A model generated the notes under the pieces. That model saw only the letters and a list, made by a program, of their open reading frames with translations. It searched no databases and was not told the DNA's origin. A DNA stretch of 64,000 bases from Paracoccus sanguinis (GTDB taxonomy: Bacteria > Pseudomonadota > Alphaproteobacteria > Rhodobacterales > Rhodobacteraceae): NCBI RefSeq assembly GCF_900106665.1, contig NZ_FNNA01000002.1, forward strand, positions 62,001-126,000. The letters are read 5' to 3'. The position numbers and the translations under genes are program-made. Within the stretch, counting starts at the first letter, position 1. Each line of letters starts with the position of its first letter. Positions 1-8,681 of the stretch are shown in pieces.

Positions 1-1
1 G

Positions 2-859
2 CCGAGCCAGGTGATCCGGTCGGCGCAGGGCACGTCGATGTGGTCGGCCATCGAATCGGTCCGCCAGGGCGAGGCGACGGTCGCCGTCTCATGCGGCAAC
101 ACCGGCGCGCTGATGGCGATGTCGATGCTGCGGCTGCGCAAGCTGCCCGGCGTGGCGCGCCCGGCGATCGCCATCCTCTGGCCCTCGCGCAACCCCTCGG
201 GGTTCAACGTGGTGCTGGACGTGGGCGCCGACATCCGCGCCGATTCGACCGACCTGCTGCAATACGCGATGATGGGTGCGTCCTACGCCCGCAACGGCCT
301 CGGGCTCGAGCGGCCGCGCGTCGGGCTGCTCAACGTCGGGACGGAAGAGCACAAGGGCCGGTCCGAGCTGAAGGAGGCGCAGGAGCTGATCGCCGCGGCG
401 GCGGATTCGGCGCGCTTCGACTATGTGGGCTTCGTCGAGGGCGGCGACCTGATGGGTGACCGCGTGGATGTGATCGTCACCGACGGATTTACCGGGAATA
501 TCGCGTTGAAGACCGGCGAGGGCACGGCCAAGCTGGTCGGCGATTTCCTCAAGGACGCCTTCGCCAACTCGATCATGTCCAAGTTTGCCGCCCTGCTCGC
601 GATGACCTCGCTCAAGCGCCTGCAAAAGCGCATCGACCCGCGCCGGGTGAACGGCGGCGTGTTCCTCGGGCTGAACGGCACCGTGGTCAAGTCGCACGGC
701 TCGGCCGATGCGACGGGCGTCTCGGCGGCGATCAAGCTGGCGTTCCAGTTGGCCAAGTCGGGGTTCCAGGACCGGCTGGCCGCCCGCGTGGCCCAGGCCG
801 CCGAGCAGGCCGCCACCGCCGCCGCGCCCGCGCCCGGCCCGACCGGGGACAACGGCTGA
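2..859 (+). CDS. plsX: PlsX, phosphate acyltransferase (5' truncated by window edge)
   Basis: PlsX converts acyl-ACP to acyl-phosphate, the first step of phospholipid synthesis in the PlsX/PlsY route, and acts at the membrane surface. The visible part begins inside the protein at a PSQVIRSAQGTSMW stretch, which matches the family's KPSQ..GTSMW segment. It is followed by the AGNTGALMAM-like motif (SCGNTGALMAMSM), NVGTEEHKG and the GGVFLGLNG segment near the end. The GTG at position 11 is only an internal codon; the true start lies upstream of the window. The C-terminus is an Ala/Pro-rich tail. The stop overlaps the fabH start by one base (TGATG), so the two genes are probably translationally coupled, as is usual in this order. 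Confidence 0.95.
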   Translation, partial: PSQVIRSAQGTSMWSAIESVRQGEATVAVSCGNTGALMAMSMLRLRKLPGVARPAIAILWPSRNPSGFNVVLDVGADIRADSTDLLQYAMMGASYARNGLGLERPRVGLLNVGTEEHKGRSELKEAQELIAAAADSARFDYVGFVEGGDLMGDRVDVIVTDGFTGNIALKTGEGTAKLVGDFLKDAFANSIMSKFAALLAMTSLKRLQKRIDPRRVNGGVFLGLNGTVVKSHGSADATGVSAAIKLAFQLAKSGFQDRLAARVAQAAEQAATAAAPAPGPTGDNG

Positions 860-1830
860 TGCGCCGCGCGGTCGTCCGGGGCACCGGCCATTACCTGCCC
901 GCCCGCGTGGTCGAGAACAGCCATTTCGAGGCGACGCTCGACACCAGCGACGCCTGGATCCGCGAGCGCACCGGGATCGAGCGGCGCCATTTCGCGGCCG
1001 AGGGCGAGTTCACCTCGGACCTCGCCACCGCCGCGGCGCGCGGGGCGCTCGAGCGCGCCGGGATGGCCGCCGACGACATCGACGCGATCGTGGTGGCGAC
1101 TTCGACCCCCGACCTGACCTTTCCGGCCGTCGCCACGATGGTGCAGGCCGGACTGGGGATGACCCGCGGCTTTGCCTATGACGTGCAGGCCGTCTGCGCG
1201 GGCTTCGTCTTCGCGATGGCCAACGCCGACGGGCTGATCCGGTCGGGCCAGGCCGACCGGGTGCTGGTGATCGGGGCCGAGACCTTCAGCCGGATCATGG
1301 ACTGGACCGACCGCGGCACCTGCGTGCTGTTCGGCGACGGCGCGGGGGCGGTGATCCTCGAGGCGGTCGAGGGCGAGGGCACGACCGCCGACCGCGGGGT
1401 GCTGTCGACCGACCTCAACAGCGACGGCACGCTGCGCGACCTGCTTTATGTGGACGGCGGTGTCAGCCGCACCGGCACCGCCGGCTGCCTGCGGATGCAG
1501 GGCAACCTCGTCTTCCGCCACGCGGTCGAGAAGCTCGCCAAGACCGCGCATCACGCGCTGGACAAGGCGGGGCTGACGCCGGCCGACGTGGACTGGCTGG
1601 TGCCGCACCAGGCCAACCTGCGGATCATCGGCGCGACCGCGCAGAAGATGCAGCTGCCGATGGACAAGGTGGTCCTGACGGTGGCCGACCACGGCAACAC
1701 CTCGGCCGCCTCGATCCCGCTCGCGCTGTCGGTCGCCGACGGCGAGGGGCGCTTCGCCGAGGGCGATGTGCTGGTGCTTGAGGCGATCGGCGGCGGGATG
1801 AGCTGGGGCAGCGTCGTCCTGCGCTGGTGA
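859..1830 (+). CDS. fabH: FabH, beta-ketoacyl-ACP synthase III
   Basis: FabH condenses acetyl-CoA with malonyl-ACP to start type II fatty acid synthesis in the cytoplasm. The 323-residue length is typical. The catalytic triad is visible: Cys113 in DVQAVCAGFVF, His250 in VPHQANLRI and Asn280 in DHGNTSAAS. The GDGAGAVIL segment near residue 160 is also typical of KASIII. The ATG shares one base with the plsX stop. In many relatives ihfA follows fabH, but here a 258-bp gap and then hisF follow instead. Annotation is firm. Confidence 0.96.
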   Translation: MRRAVVRGTGHYLPARVVENSHFEATLDTSDAWIRERTGIERRHFAAEGEFTSDLATAAARGALERAGMAADDIDAIVVATSTPDLTFPAVATMVQAGLGMTRGFAYDVQAVCAGFVFAMANADGLIRSGQADRVLVIGAETFSRIMDWTDRGTCVLFGDGAGAVILEAVEGEGTTADRGVLSTDLNSDGTLRDLLYVDGGVSRTGTAGCLRMQGNLVFRHAVEKLAKTAHHALDKAGLTPADVDWLVPHQANLRIIGATAQKMQLPMDKVVLTVADHGNTSAASIPLALSVADGEGRFAEGDVLVLEAIGGGMSWGSVVLRW

Positions 1831-2088
1831 TGCCTGCGCCGGCTTGACCACGCGCTCCGAGACTGCCCCGCACAGGCGGCGCCTGCGTGCTACCCCCCTT
1901 GCGAAGCAGCGCCGCTCCCGCCGCCCAAACCCACGCCCGGGCCCGCTTGCTTGCAGGACAAACGCACGCGCCCCCCTCCCCCCTCTCCCTTGCGCAAATA
2001 TCCTGGGGTGAGGCGCGGCACGCGCCGAGGGGCAACGCCCCTCCCGTCCCCCCTTCCCCCCCGCAGCCCGCGCGGCTAATCAGGCGCC
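1831..2088. other. Intergenic spacer fabH-hisF
   Basis: This 258-bp gap has no convincing gene; the reading frames crossing it are antisense or out-of-frame shadows. It holds one copy of the dispersed GGATATTTG-type element near 1990-2008 (minus strand orientation). The DNA just upstream of hisF is C-rich with no obvious Shine-Dalgarno sequence. Confidence 0.6.
1988..2008 (-). repeat. Dispersed intergenic element, copy A (short)
   Basis: On the minus strand this reads CCCCAGGATATTTGCGCAAG. That shares GGATATTTG.GCAAG with the copies at 30765-30792 and 41591-41613, and GGGCAAG with the copy at 47259-47311. It lacks the AAGAAAG extension. Classification as one family is my inference from these four copies. 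Confidence 0.45.
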
Positions 2089-2850
2089 ATGCTCAAGACC
2101 CGCATCATTCCCTGCCTCGACGTCGCCGACGGGCGCGTGGTCAAGGGCGTCAACTTCGTCGACCTGATCGACGCGGGCGACCCCGTGGCGGCGGCCGCCG
2201 CCTATGACGCGGCGGGTGCCGACGAGCTGTGCTTCCTCGACATCCACGCGACCCACGAAAATCGCGGCACGATGTACGACCTCGTGACCCGCACCGCCGA
2301 GCAATGCTTCATCCCGCTGACTGTGGGCGGCGGGGTGCGGACCCCGCAGGACGTGCGCGACCTGCTGCTCGCGGGCGCCGACAAGGTCTCGTTCAACTCG
2401 GCCGCCGTCGCCGACCCCACGGTGATCGCCGCCGCCGCTGACCGCTTCGGCAGCCAGTGCATCGTCTGCGCCATCGACGCCAAGACCGTCGCCCCCGGCC
2501 GGTGGGAGATCTTCACCCACGGCGGCCGCAAGCCGACCGGCATCGACGCCGTGGGCTTCGCCCGGACCGTGGCCGCCCAGGGCGCGGGCGAGATCCTGCT
2601 GACCTCGATGGACCGCGACGGAACCAAGGCGGGCTTCAACATTCCGCTGACCCGCGCCATCGCCGACGCCGTCGACATCCCGGTGATCGCCTCGGGCGGG
2701 GTCGGCACGCTCGATCACTTCGTCGAGGGCGTGACCGAGGGCCACGCGAGCGCCGTCCTCGCCGCCTCGATCTTCCACTTCGGCACCTTCACCGTCGGCG
2801 AGGCCAAGGCCCACATGGCGGCCGCCGGCATCCCCGTCCGCCTGAGCTGA
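2089..2850 (+). CDS. hisF: HisF, imidazole glycerol phosphate synthase cyclase subunit
   Basis: HisF is the cyclase half of the HisH-HisF complex. It uses ammonia from HisH to form imidazole glycerol phosphate and AICAR. The (beta/alpha)8 barrel is complete at 253 residues. The two catalytic aspartates are in place, Asp11 in [15 protein letters not shown] and Asp130 in VCAIDAK, and the phosphate loops LTVGGGVR and VIASGGVG are present. hisE follows after nine bases. hisH, hisA and hisB are not in the window, so they must lie elsewhere or upstream of plsX. A copy of the dispersed element lies in the upstream gap. Confidence 0.96.
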   Translation: MLKTRIIPCLDVADGRVVKGVNFVDLIDAGDPVAAAAAYDAAGADELCFLDIHATHENRGTMYDLVTRTAEQCFIPLTVGGGVRTPQDVRDLLLAGADKVSFNSAAVADPTVIAAAADRFGSQCIVCAIDAKTVAPGRWEIFTHGGRKPTGIDAVGFARTVAAQGAGEILLTSMDRDGTKAGFNIPLTRAIADAVDIPVIASGGVGTLDHFVEGVTEGHASAVLAASIFHFGTFTVGEAKAHMAAAGIPVRLS

Positions 2851-2859
2851 GGCCCGCCG

Positions 2860-3177
2860 ATGACCGACACGCTGACCCGCCTTGCCGCCACCATCGACGC
2901 CCGCCGCGGCGCCGACCCGGCGTCGAGCTGGACCGCGCAGCTTCTGGCCAAAGGCCCCGAGAAATGCGCCGAGAAGTTCGGCGAGGAGGCCGTCGAGGCG
3001 ATCATCGAGGCGGTCCGCGGCGACCGTGCGCGCCTGACGTCCGAGGCCGCCGACGTCCTCTATCACCTGCTCGTCATGCTGACTGCGCGCGAGGTGCCGC
3101 TGGCCGACGTGCTGGCCGAACTCGACCGCCGCGAGGGCCGCTCGGGCGTCGAGGAGAAGGCCGCGCGCCCGCGCTGA
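2860..3177 (+). CDS. hisE: HisE, phosphoribosyl-ATP pyrophosphatase
   Basis: HisE hydrolyses phosphoribosyl-ATP to phosphoribosyl-AMP, the second step of histidine synthesis. At 105 residues it is a stand-alone HisE, not fused to HisI. The all-alpha MazG-like motif is seen as KCAEKFGEEAVEAIIEA followed by SEAADVLYHLLVML, which supplies the Glu and Asp residues for metal binding. It is nine bases downstream of hisF and almost certainly co-transcribed with it. This adjacency is normal in alphaproteobacteria. Confidence 0.95.
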   Translation: MTDTLTRLAATIDARRGADPASSWTAQLLAKGPEKCAEKFGEEAVEAIIEAVRGDRARLTSEAADVLYHLLVMLTAREVPLADVLAELDRREGRSGVEEKAARPR

Positions 3178-3251
3178 CGCGCGTGTGACAGCCCCATGAC
3201 ACCCGCCCCGCGACGGGCTAACACGGTCCGACACCGACGAGGGGCCGGCCC

Positions 3252-3761
3252 ATGAACCTGCTGCAGGACTTCACCGATCCGATGACCTCGGTGCCGCTGG
3301 GCGTCGCGGTGCTGCGGCTCGTCACCGCGATGCTGCTCGGCGGCATCATCGGGTGGGAGCGCGAGGTGAACGCCCGCGCCGCCGGGCTGCGGACCCACAT
3401 GCTGATCGCGCTCGCCGCCGCCGTCTTCGCGCTGGTGGCGATGGAGCTGACGAGTTTCGAGGGCGCCCCGGGCACCCAGCTCAACACCGATCCCCTGCGC
3501 CTGATCGAGGCGGTGACCTCGGGCGTGGCGTTCCTCGCCGCCGGGTCGATCGTCATCAACGGCGCGAACGTGCGGGGGGTGACGACGGGGGCCTCGATGT
3601 GGCTCTGCGGGGCGATCGGGCTCTGCTGCGGGGTGGGCGACATCAAGCTGGCGGTGCTGGTCACGGTGCTGGCGATGGTGGTGCTGTGGCTGATCCACCA
3701 TCTGGTGAGCCCGGTCGCCGAGCGGATGCAGGACGACACCCGGCACCGCGCGGACGACTAG
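3252..3761 (+). CDS. MgtC/SapB-family membrane protein
   Basis: A 169-residue protein with about four to five hydrophobic helices. It carries the family signature GGIIGWEREVNARAAGLRTH near residues 31-50 and the GAxxWxxxAIGLxCG-like segment GASMWLCGAIGLCCG. MgtC-family proteins influence Mg2+/phosphate homeostasis and bind partner ATPases in some pathogens, but the exact role of environmental members is unknown. It lacks the C-terminal cytoplasmic ACT-like domain of Salmonella MgtC, so it is the short form. Its last four bases overlap the end of the convergent GNAT gene. Confidence 0.85.
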   Translation: MNLLQDFTDPMTSVPLGVAVLRLVTAMLLGGIIGWEREVNARAAGLRTHMLIALAAAVFALVAMELTSFEGAPGTQLNTDPLRLIEAVTSGVAFLAAGSIVINGANVRGVTTGASMWLCGAIGLCCGVGDIKLAVLVTVLAMVVLWLIHHLVSPVAERMQDDTRHRADD

Positions 3762-4297
3762 GGCACGACCGCACCCGACCGCCGGAACAGCCATCCCGGC
3801 GCCGGCGCGGGCCGCGCAACGGACGAGAACCTGTGCGCCTCGACCCGCGCGAAGCCGCATTTCTCGAGCACCCGGCACGACGCGGGGTTGTCGGCAAAGA
3901 CCTCGGCCGTCAGCCCCGCCGGCGCGTGGCGGGCGAGCATCTCGGCGGCGAAGGCGCCCACGACCTCGGTCGCAAGCCCCTGCCCGGCGGCCTCGGGGGC
4001 GAGGAAGTAATAGACGGGCGGCGTCGCGCCCGCGCCGATTCCGATCGAGCCGATCACCTGCCCGTCGCGCTCGATCGCCGCCCGGAACGGTGGCACCCGC
4101 GCGCCGGGCGGAAAGATCGCGTCGAACGCCGCCCGCCCCATGTCCGGGGCAAAGACGAACAGCATCCGCGCCACCTCGGGGCGGGTGGCGATGGCGTAAA
4201 GCGTGGCCAGGTCCGCCGCCGCGACGCTGCGGATCAGCGTGCGCGGCGTGACGAGCCGGAAGGCGTCAGCCAACCGGCACCACCTTGATCGCCCCAC
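3758..4297 (-). CDS. GNAT-family N-acetyltransferase (RimJ/RimL-like)
   Basis: A predicted acetyltransferase of about 170-179 residues using acetyl-CoA. The N-terminal strand FRLVTPRTLIRSV, the YYFLAPEAAGQGLATEVVGA acetyl-CoA loop (Q/R-x-x-G-x-G/A position) and EVFADNPASCRVLEKCGF are characteristic of RimJ/RimL-type GNATs acting on proteins or small molecules. The substrate cannot be read from sequence. The ATG at 4297 lies within the end of rnd. A TTG at 4273, next to the rnd stop, is an alternative start giving a protein of about 171 residues that begins just before the conserved fold. It is probably co-transcribed with rnd. Confidence 0.82.
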   Translation of the reverse strand: MGRSRWCRLADAFRLVTPRTLIRSVAAADLATLYAIATRPEVARMLFVFAPDMGRAAFDAIFPPGARVPPFRAAIERDGQVIGSIGIGAGATPPVYYFLAPEAAGQGLATEVVGAFAAEMLARHAPAGLTAEVFADNPASCRVLEKCGFARVEAHRFSSVARPAPAPGWLFRRSGAVVP

Positions 4298-5447
4298 CCG
4301 ACGCCGACAGCGCGATCCGCCCCTGCGCCAGGCGCAACGCGTCGTTGCCGAACACCTCGGCCCGCCAGCCGGTCAGCGCCGGCAGGTCGCGGCCGCCCGA
4401 GGCGATGGCGTCCAGCTCGGCCGAGGATGCGATCAGCCGCGGCGCGACCCCCTCGGCGTCGGCCTTGGCCTTGAGCAGCACCCTGAGCAGCTCGGACAGC
4501 GCGCCGTTGCCCTGCCGCCCCGGCTCGTCGGGGGCGGGCTTGGGCAGGTCCGTCGCCTCGACCCCCGCCTTGACCGCGGCCAGGATGCCTTGCGCGATCT
4601 CGCCCCGGCGTGCCTCGCGCAAGAGCAGCCGCGACTTGGACAGGTCGTCGTCGGTCAGGGGCTTGGTCGAGGCGAGCTCGATCAGCGCGTCGTCCTTGAA
4701 CACCCGCGAGCGCGGCACGTCGCGGGACTGGGCGTAGCTCTCGCGGAACTTCGCCAGCTCGCGCACCACCGCGAGGAACCGCGGCGAGCCCGAGCGTGTC
4801 CGCACCCGCTCCCACGCCTCGTCGGGGCGCACGATGTAGGTCTCGGGATCGACCAGCACCGCGGCCTCCTCGGCCACCCAGGGGGCGCGGCCGGTCTTGT
4901 CGAGCTGGGCGCGCAGGTATTCGTAGATCGCCCGAAGATGGGTCACGTCGGCCAGCGCATAGTCCGCCTGCGCGGCGGTCAGCGGCCGGCGCGACCAGTC
5001 GGTGAAGCGCGAGGACTTGTCGAGCGGCGCCTTGGCGATCCGCTTGACCAGCGTCTCGTAGCCCGCCTGCTCGCCGAAGCCGCAGACCATCGCCGCGACC
5101 TGGGTGTCGAACAGCGGCGTCGGGAACACGCCCGCGTCGTGGAAGAAGATCTCGAGGTCCTGCCGCGCGGCGTGGAAGACCTTGACCGTCGCCTCGTGGC
5201 GGAAGAGGTCGTAGAGCGGCTCGAGCGACAGCCCCTCGGCGAGCGGGTCGATCAGTACCGCCTCGCCCCCCGGCGCCTTCGGCCCCGAGGCCGGCGGCAG
5301 CGCCATCTGCACGAGGCAGAGCTTGGAGTAATAGGTGCGCTCGCGCAGGAACTCGGTGTCGAGCGTGACGTAGGGCTGGGACTTGGCCCGCGCGCAGATG
5401 TCGGCGAGCTCTTCGGTGGTGGTGATGATGCGCGGTTCGGCGGCCAT
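4266..5447 (-). CDS. rnd: Ribonuclease D
   Basis: A 3'-5' exoribonuclease that trims the 3' ends of tRNA and other stable RNA precursors. The N-terminal DEDD exonuclease domain starts with YVTLDTEFLRERTYY (Asp and Glu of motif I) and continues through FHAARQDLEIFF and VAAMVCGFGEQAGYETLVK to the DWSRRPLTAAQADYALADV motif III. An HRDC domain covers roughly residues 210-290. The 393-residue length is normal. A tRNA-Pro gene lies about 190 bp upstream on the same strand. The downstream GNAT frame overlaps its 3' end. Confidence 0.95.
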   Translation of the reverse strand: MAAEPRIITTTEELADICARAKSQPYVTLDTEFLRERTYYSKLCLVQMALPPASGPKAPGGEAVLIDPLAEGLSLEPLYDLFRHEATVKVFHAARQDLEIFFHDAGVFPTPLFDTQVAAMVCGFGEQAGYETLVKRIAKAPLDKSSRFTDWSRRPLTAAQADYALADVTHLRAIYEYLRAQLDKTGRAPWVAEEAAVLVDPETYIVRPDEAWERVRTRSGSPRFLAVVRELAKFRESYAQSRDVPRSRVFKDDALIELASTKPLTDDDLSKSRLLLREARRGEIAQGILAAVKAGVEATDLPKPAPDEPGRQGNGALSELLRVLLKAKADAEGVAPRLIASSAELDAIASGGRDLPALTGWRAEVFGNDALRLAQGRIALSASGGAIKVVPVG

Positions 5448-5639
5448 CGTGGTCCTCTGGCTGGCGGGTCATCCGCCACATGGGGGTGGCGGGCAGGCGT
5501 CGGGGCCGCGCGGCCCGCCATGCGTGGCGGAGCGGCCCCTCGGCCCGGCCCCGCGCACCGCGGGTGGGGCACAGGCACCGGCGCGGCAGGGGCCTGTCCG
5601 GCAGGACTGCGCGGGCCTCTGCCCAGCGGGGAAAGTATG

Positions 5640-5716
5640 TGGTCGGGGCGAGAGGATTCGAACCTCCGGCCTACGGTACCCAAAACCGTCGCGCTACCAG
5701 GCTGCGCCACGCCCCG
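5640..5716 (-). tRNA. tRNA-Pro (anticodon TGG), CCA encoded
   Basis: Reading the minus strand gives a full cloverleaf. The acceptor CGGGGCG (5716-5710) pairs with CGCCCCG (5650-5644). The D arm is GCGCAGCCTGGTAGCGC. The anticodon stem ACGGT/ACCGT carries the loop TTTGGGT, so the anticodon is TGG, and the T arm is GGAGGTTCGAATCCTCT. The discriminator A is followed by a genomically encoded CCA at 5642-5640. Anticodon TGG reads proline CCN codons. Confidence 0.96.
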
Positions 5717-5788
5717 GACCGCCGGTCTCTTATCCCGCAATGCGGCGGGGCGAAAGACGAAACCGCGCAGGCGCGGCGTCGCGGGGGG

Positions 5789-6295
5789 TCAGCGGCACGG
5801 GGCGGCGGCGCCGGCCTGCGGCACCGCCGGGTGGGTCAGCACCGCGCCCGGCCCAAGGCCGAGGCGCGCTGCCTCGCCGCCGCCGAGTTCGAGCACGAGC
5901 AGCCGGTCGGGGTCGGGATCGCCGGGAGCGGCGCCGGAAATGGGGGTCAGGTCCAGCGGCGTGGCCTGCGGGTGGACGTGACGCAGACGCCCGGCGGCAT
6001 CGAAGAACAGCATGTCGAGCGGAATCAGCGTGTCCTTCATCCAGAAGCTCGCCGGCCGCGGGGTCTCATAGACGAAGAGCATCCCGTGACCGGGGGGCAG
6101 CGTCCGGCGGCCCATCAGCCCCTGCGCCCGCTCGGCGGCGTCGTCAGCGATCTCGACGGTGACCGGGATGGCGCGGCCCTCGGCGGTGGTGAGAAGTGCC
6201 GTGCCCGGCGCGCAGGACGCGGCAAACGCCGCGGGCGCCCAGAGCGTCAGCCCGGCGGCGAGCACGCCTGCGCCGAGGCGCCCGGCGCGCCGCAT
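5789..6295 (-). CDS. DUF192 secreted protein
   Basis: A 168-residue DUF192-family protein. Residues 1-26 form a signal peptide (MRRAGRLGAGVLAAGLTLWAPAAFAA), suggesting export. The domain core is AERAQGLMGRRTLPPGHGMLF, SFWMKDTLIPLDMLFFD and VLELGGGEAARLGLGPG, all diagnostic of DUF192. The function is unknown. The ATG at 6295 was chosen because it precedes the signal peptide and shares one base with the stop of the cold-shock gene (TGATG). The cold-shock gene followed by DUF192 is a recurrent pair in Rhodobacteraceae as far as I recall. Confidence 0.9.
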   Translation of the reverse strand: MRRAGRLGAGVLAAGLTLWAPAAFAASCAPGTALLTTAEGRAIPVTVEIADDAAERAQGLMGRRTLPPGHGMLFVYETPRPASFWMKDTLIPLDMLFFDAAGRLRHVHPQATPLDLTPISGAAPGDPDPDRLLVLELGGGEAARLGLGPGAVLTHPAVPQAGAAAPCR

Positions 6296-7005
6296 CAGGC
6301 GACGACCGCGCGGGCCGCAGCCGACAGCGTAGCCTGCGGCACGAGATGAAGATTGCGCAGCTCGGCGCTGGTCAGGCGGCCATTGCCGCACCCGCCCGGC
6401 TGCCCGTTGCCCTGCGTGGACGGAGGCACGCCGCCGGCAGACCCGTTGCCGCCCTCGGTGAACCCGCCTTCGGCGCGCGCGACCGCACGATCCCAGGCGA
6501 GGATTTGGGCCGCGATCGGGCCGCGGGGGCCGGGGACCATGCGCAGGCCCACCGCCTCGCCGGGCGCGAGGTCGGCAAAGCCCCCGTGACGCAGCACCTC
6601 GATATGCAGGAACACGTCGCCGCGCTGGCCGAACACATTGGCGAAGCCGAACCCCTTGGCCTTGTCGAACCATTTCACCCGCGCGGGCAGCAGCGGCAGC
6701 TCACCCAGCTCATGCGGGGGCAGCACCGCGAGGTCGGCGATCGGCGCCTGGCCCTGCGACGGCGGCGGCTCGATCGACAGCACCTGCGTCGCCTGACGGC
6801 CGCGCGCGGTGGTCATCGCCCTGACCTCGACCATGGCGCCCTCGGCGACCGAACTCTGCCCGAAGTTGCGCAGCACGTTGGCGTGAATCAGCACATCCGC
6901 GCCGCCCGCCGAATCAGCCAGAAAACCAAAGCCCTTGATCGGGTCGAACCACTTGATCGGTCCCTGCACGATCGCCGAGGGCTTGGCGGTTTCAGTATCC
7001 ATCAT
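6295..7005 (-). CDS. Double cold-shock-domain protein
   Basis: A nucleic-acid binding protein of about 236 residues with two cold-shock domains. The first covers about residues 10-75 (GPIKWFDPIKGFGFLA, with RNP1-like KGFGF and RNP2-like DVLIHANVL). The second covers about 110-175 (RVKWFDKAKGFGFANV, DVFLHIEVLRH). The tail is Gly/Asn-rich. Tandem CSD proteins are typical of alphaproteobacteria. The start at 7005 (an adjacent ATG at 7002 is equivalent) is preferred over the ATG at 7107 because a good promoter lies between them and a GAAGGG-type ribosome site precedes 7005. The downstream DUF192 gene overlaps by one base. Confidence 0.92.
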   Translation of the reverse strand: MMDTETAKPSAIVQGPIKWFDPIKGFGFLADSAGGADVLIHANVLRNFGQSSVAEGAMVEVRAMTTARGRQATQVLSIEPPPSQGQAPIADLAVLPPHELGELPLLPARVKWFDKAKGFGFANVFGQRGDVFLHIEVLRHGGFADLAPGEAVGLRMVPGPRGPIAAQILAWDRAVARAEGGFTEGGNGSAGGVPPSTQGNGQPGGCGNGRLTSAELRNLHLVPQATLSAAARAVVA

Positions 7006-7057
7006 CGTCCCTTCGCACGGCGGAGATGCAAAACGCGTCGTCGCCGCCAGATTGCAA

Positions 7058-7086
7058 ATAATGCAGCATACCTGACCTAACGTCAA
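7058..7086 (-). promoter_or_regulatory. Sigma-70-like promoter of the cold-shock gene
   Basis: The minus strand shows TTGACG (7086-7081), a 17-bp spacer and CATTAT (7063-7058). That predicts transcription starting near 7050 and a leader of about 45 nt before the ATG at 7005. The fit to consensus is good for a GC-rich genome. A structured leader would suit cold regulation, but that is inference. Confidence 0.6.
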
Positions 7087-7156
7087 CTCGCGGGCGGTGT
7101 CATTCACCTAAACGTATGACAATCGCAACGGGTCGATCTCGGCCGAGACAATATAC

Positions 7157-7771
7157 CTAGGGTTGCAAGCGGGTCACATCCCATTCGGCGTGAACGGAGG
7201 GTCTCGCCCAACGGAAGCGGTCGTGCAAGCGGAACGCCCCGTCAGCCCAGAACTCGATCTCGATCGGGGTGATGCGGAACCCGCCCCAGAACGGCGGACG
7301 GGCCGGGTTCACCCCGTGCCGCAACCCCTGGCGCGCGACCTCGGCCATCAGCGTGCCCCGGCTGTCGAGCGGCTGGCTCTGCCGGCTCGCCCAGGCGCCG
7401 ATCCGCGATTGCAGCGCCCGGCTGGCGTAATAGGCGTCGGCCTGCGGCCCCTCCTCGCGGGTCACGGTGCCGCGGGCGCGCACCTGCCGGCGCAGCGATT
7501 TCCAGTGCATCACGAAGGCCGCGTTGCCCGTCGCGGCGATCTGGCGGCCCTTGGCGCTGTCGTAGTTGGTGTAGAACACGAACCCGCCCGCGGGCCCCGT
7601 CTCGATGTCCTTGAGCAGCACCATCCGCGCATCCGGCATCCCGTCCGCATCCACCGTCGCCAGCGCCATCGCGTTGGGATCGTTGATCTCGGTCGCCGCT
7701 GCCTCGTCCAGCCACGCCCGGGCGATGGCGAACGGGTCGTCGCCGGCGAAAATTCCGTTGCGGTCGCTCAT
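7157..7771 (-). CDS. pdxH: PdxH, pyridoxamine 5'-phosphate oxidase
   Basis: An FMN enzyme that oxidises PNP/PMP to pyridoxal 5'-phosphate. The 204 residues contain the FMN-binding split-barrel motifs: [45 protein letters not shown], the [14 protein letters not shown] segment and the C-terminal RLHDRFRW...W..TRLQP end, which is a family hallmark. The ATG at 7771 begins MSDRNGIF. An upstream in-frame extension to 7924 runs into the fabI promoter region and is not supported. The gene is divergent from fabI. Confidence 0.95.
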   Translation of the reverse strand: MSDRNGIFAGDDPFAIARAWLDEAAATEINDPNAMALATVDADGMPDARMVLLKDIETGPAGGFVFYTNYDSAKGRQIAATGNAAFVMHWKSLRRQVRARGTVTREEGPQADAYYASRALQSRIGAWASRQSQPLDSRGTLMAEVARQGLRHGVNPARPPFWGGFRITPIEIEFWADGAFRLHDRFRWARPSVHAEWDVTRLQP

Positions 7772-7832
7772 CTTGATGCCCTCACGGGTTTGGCATAATC
7801 CTCGCGTGAGTTGAGAGCGCGGGGAATGACTC

Positions 7833-8675
7833 ATGTCAAGCGAGCGGACTGCGGGCGGGCTGATGGCAGGCCGGCGCGGCCTCATCATGGGGCTGGCGAA
7901 CGACAAATCCATCGCCTGGGGCATCGCCCGCGCGCTGGCCGATCAGGGGGCGGAACTCGCCTTCTCGTATCAGGGCGAGGCGCTGAAGAAGCGGGTCGCG
8001 CCGCTCGCCCAGCAGCTCGGGTCCGACATCGTGCTGCCTTGCGACGTGGCCGACATGGCCTCGGTCGATGCGCTCTTCGCCGAACTGGGTGAGCGCTGGG
8101 GCAAGCTCGACTTCCTCGTCCACGCCATCAGCTTCTCGGACAAGGAGGAGCTGCGCGGCCGCTACGTCGACACCAGCCGCGACAACTTCCTGATGACGAT
8201 GGACATCTCCGTCTATTCCTTCACCGCCGTGGCGCAGCGCGCCGCCGCGATGATGCCCGAGGGCGGCAGCCTGCTGACGCTGACCTACTACGGCGCCGAG
8301 CGGGTCATGCCGCATTACAACGTGATGGGCGTCGCCAAGGCCGCGCTCGAGGCGTCGGTGCGCTATCTCGCCGAGGACCTCGGGAAGGACGGCATCCGCG
8401 TCAACGCCATCTCGGCCGGGCCGATCAAGACGCTCGCCGCCTCGGGGATCGGCGATTTTCGCTACATCATGCGCTGGAACGAGCTGAACTCGCCCCTGCG
8501 CCGCAACGTGACCACCGAGGACGTGGGCAAGTCGGCGCTCTATCTGCTCTCGGACCTCGGCTCGGGTGTCACGGGTGAGACGCATCACGTCGACGCGGGC
8601 TATCACGTCGTCGGCATGAAGGCCGTGGACGCCCCCGACATCGACGCCACCGCCAACCGCAAGGCGGCCGAGTAA
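7833..8675 (+). CDS. fabI: FabI, enoyl-ACP reductase (NADH)
   Basis: FabI catalyses the last reduction of fatty acid elongation. It is an SDR of 280 residues. The nucleotide site [17 protein letters not shown] has the FabI spacing rather than the classical GxxxGxG. The catalytic Tyr162-x6-Lys169 lies in [13 protein letters not shown], and [14 protein letters not shown] follows. The ATG at 7833 has GGGGA seven bases upstream; an internal ATG at 7863 would also leave the fold intact. It is divergent from pdxH, with a 61-bp shared regulatory region. Confidence 0.95.
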   Translation: MSSERTAGGLMAGRRGLIMGLANDKSIAWGIARALADQGAELAFSYQGEALKKRVAPLAQQLGSDIVLPCDVADMASVDALFAELGERWGKLDFLVHAISFSDKEELRGRYVDTSRDNFLMTMDISVYSFTAVAQRAAAMMPEGGSLLTLTYYGAERVMPHYNVMGVAKAALEASVRYLAEDLGKDGIRVNAISAGPIKTLAASGIGDFRYIMRWNELNSPLRRNVTTEDVGKSALYLLSDLGSGVTGETHHVDAGYHVVGMKAVDAPDIDATANRKAAE

Positions 8676-8681
8676 CCCGCC

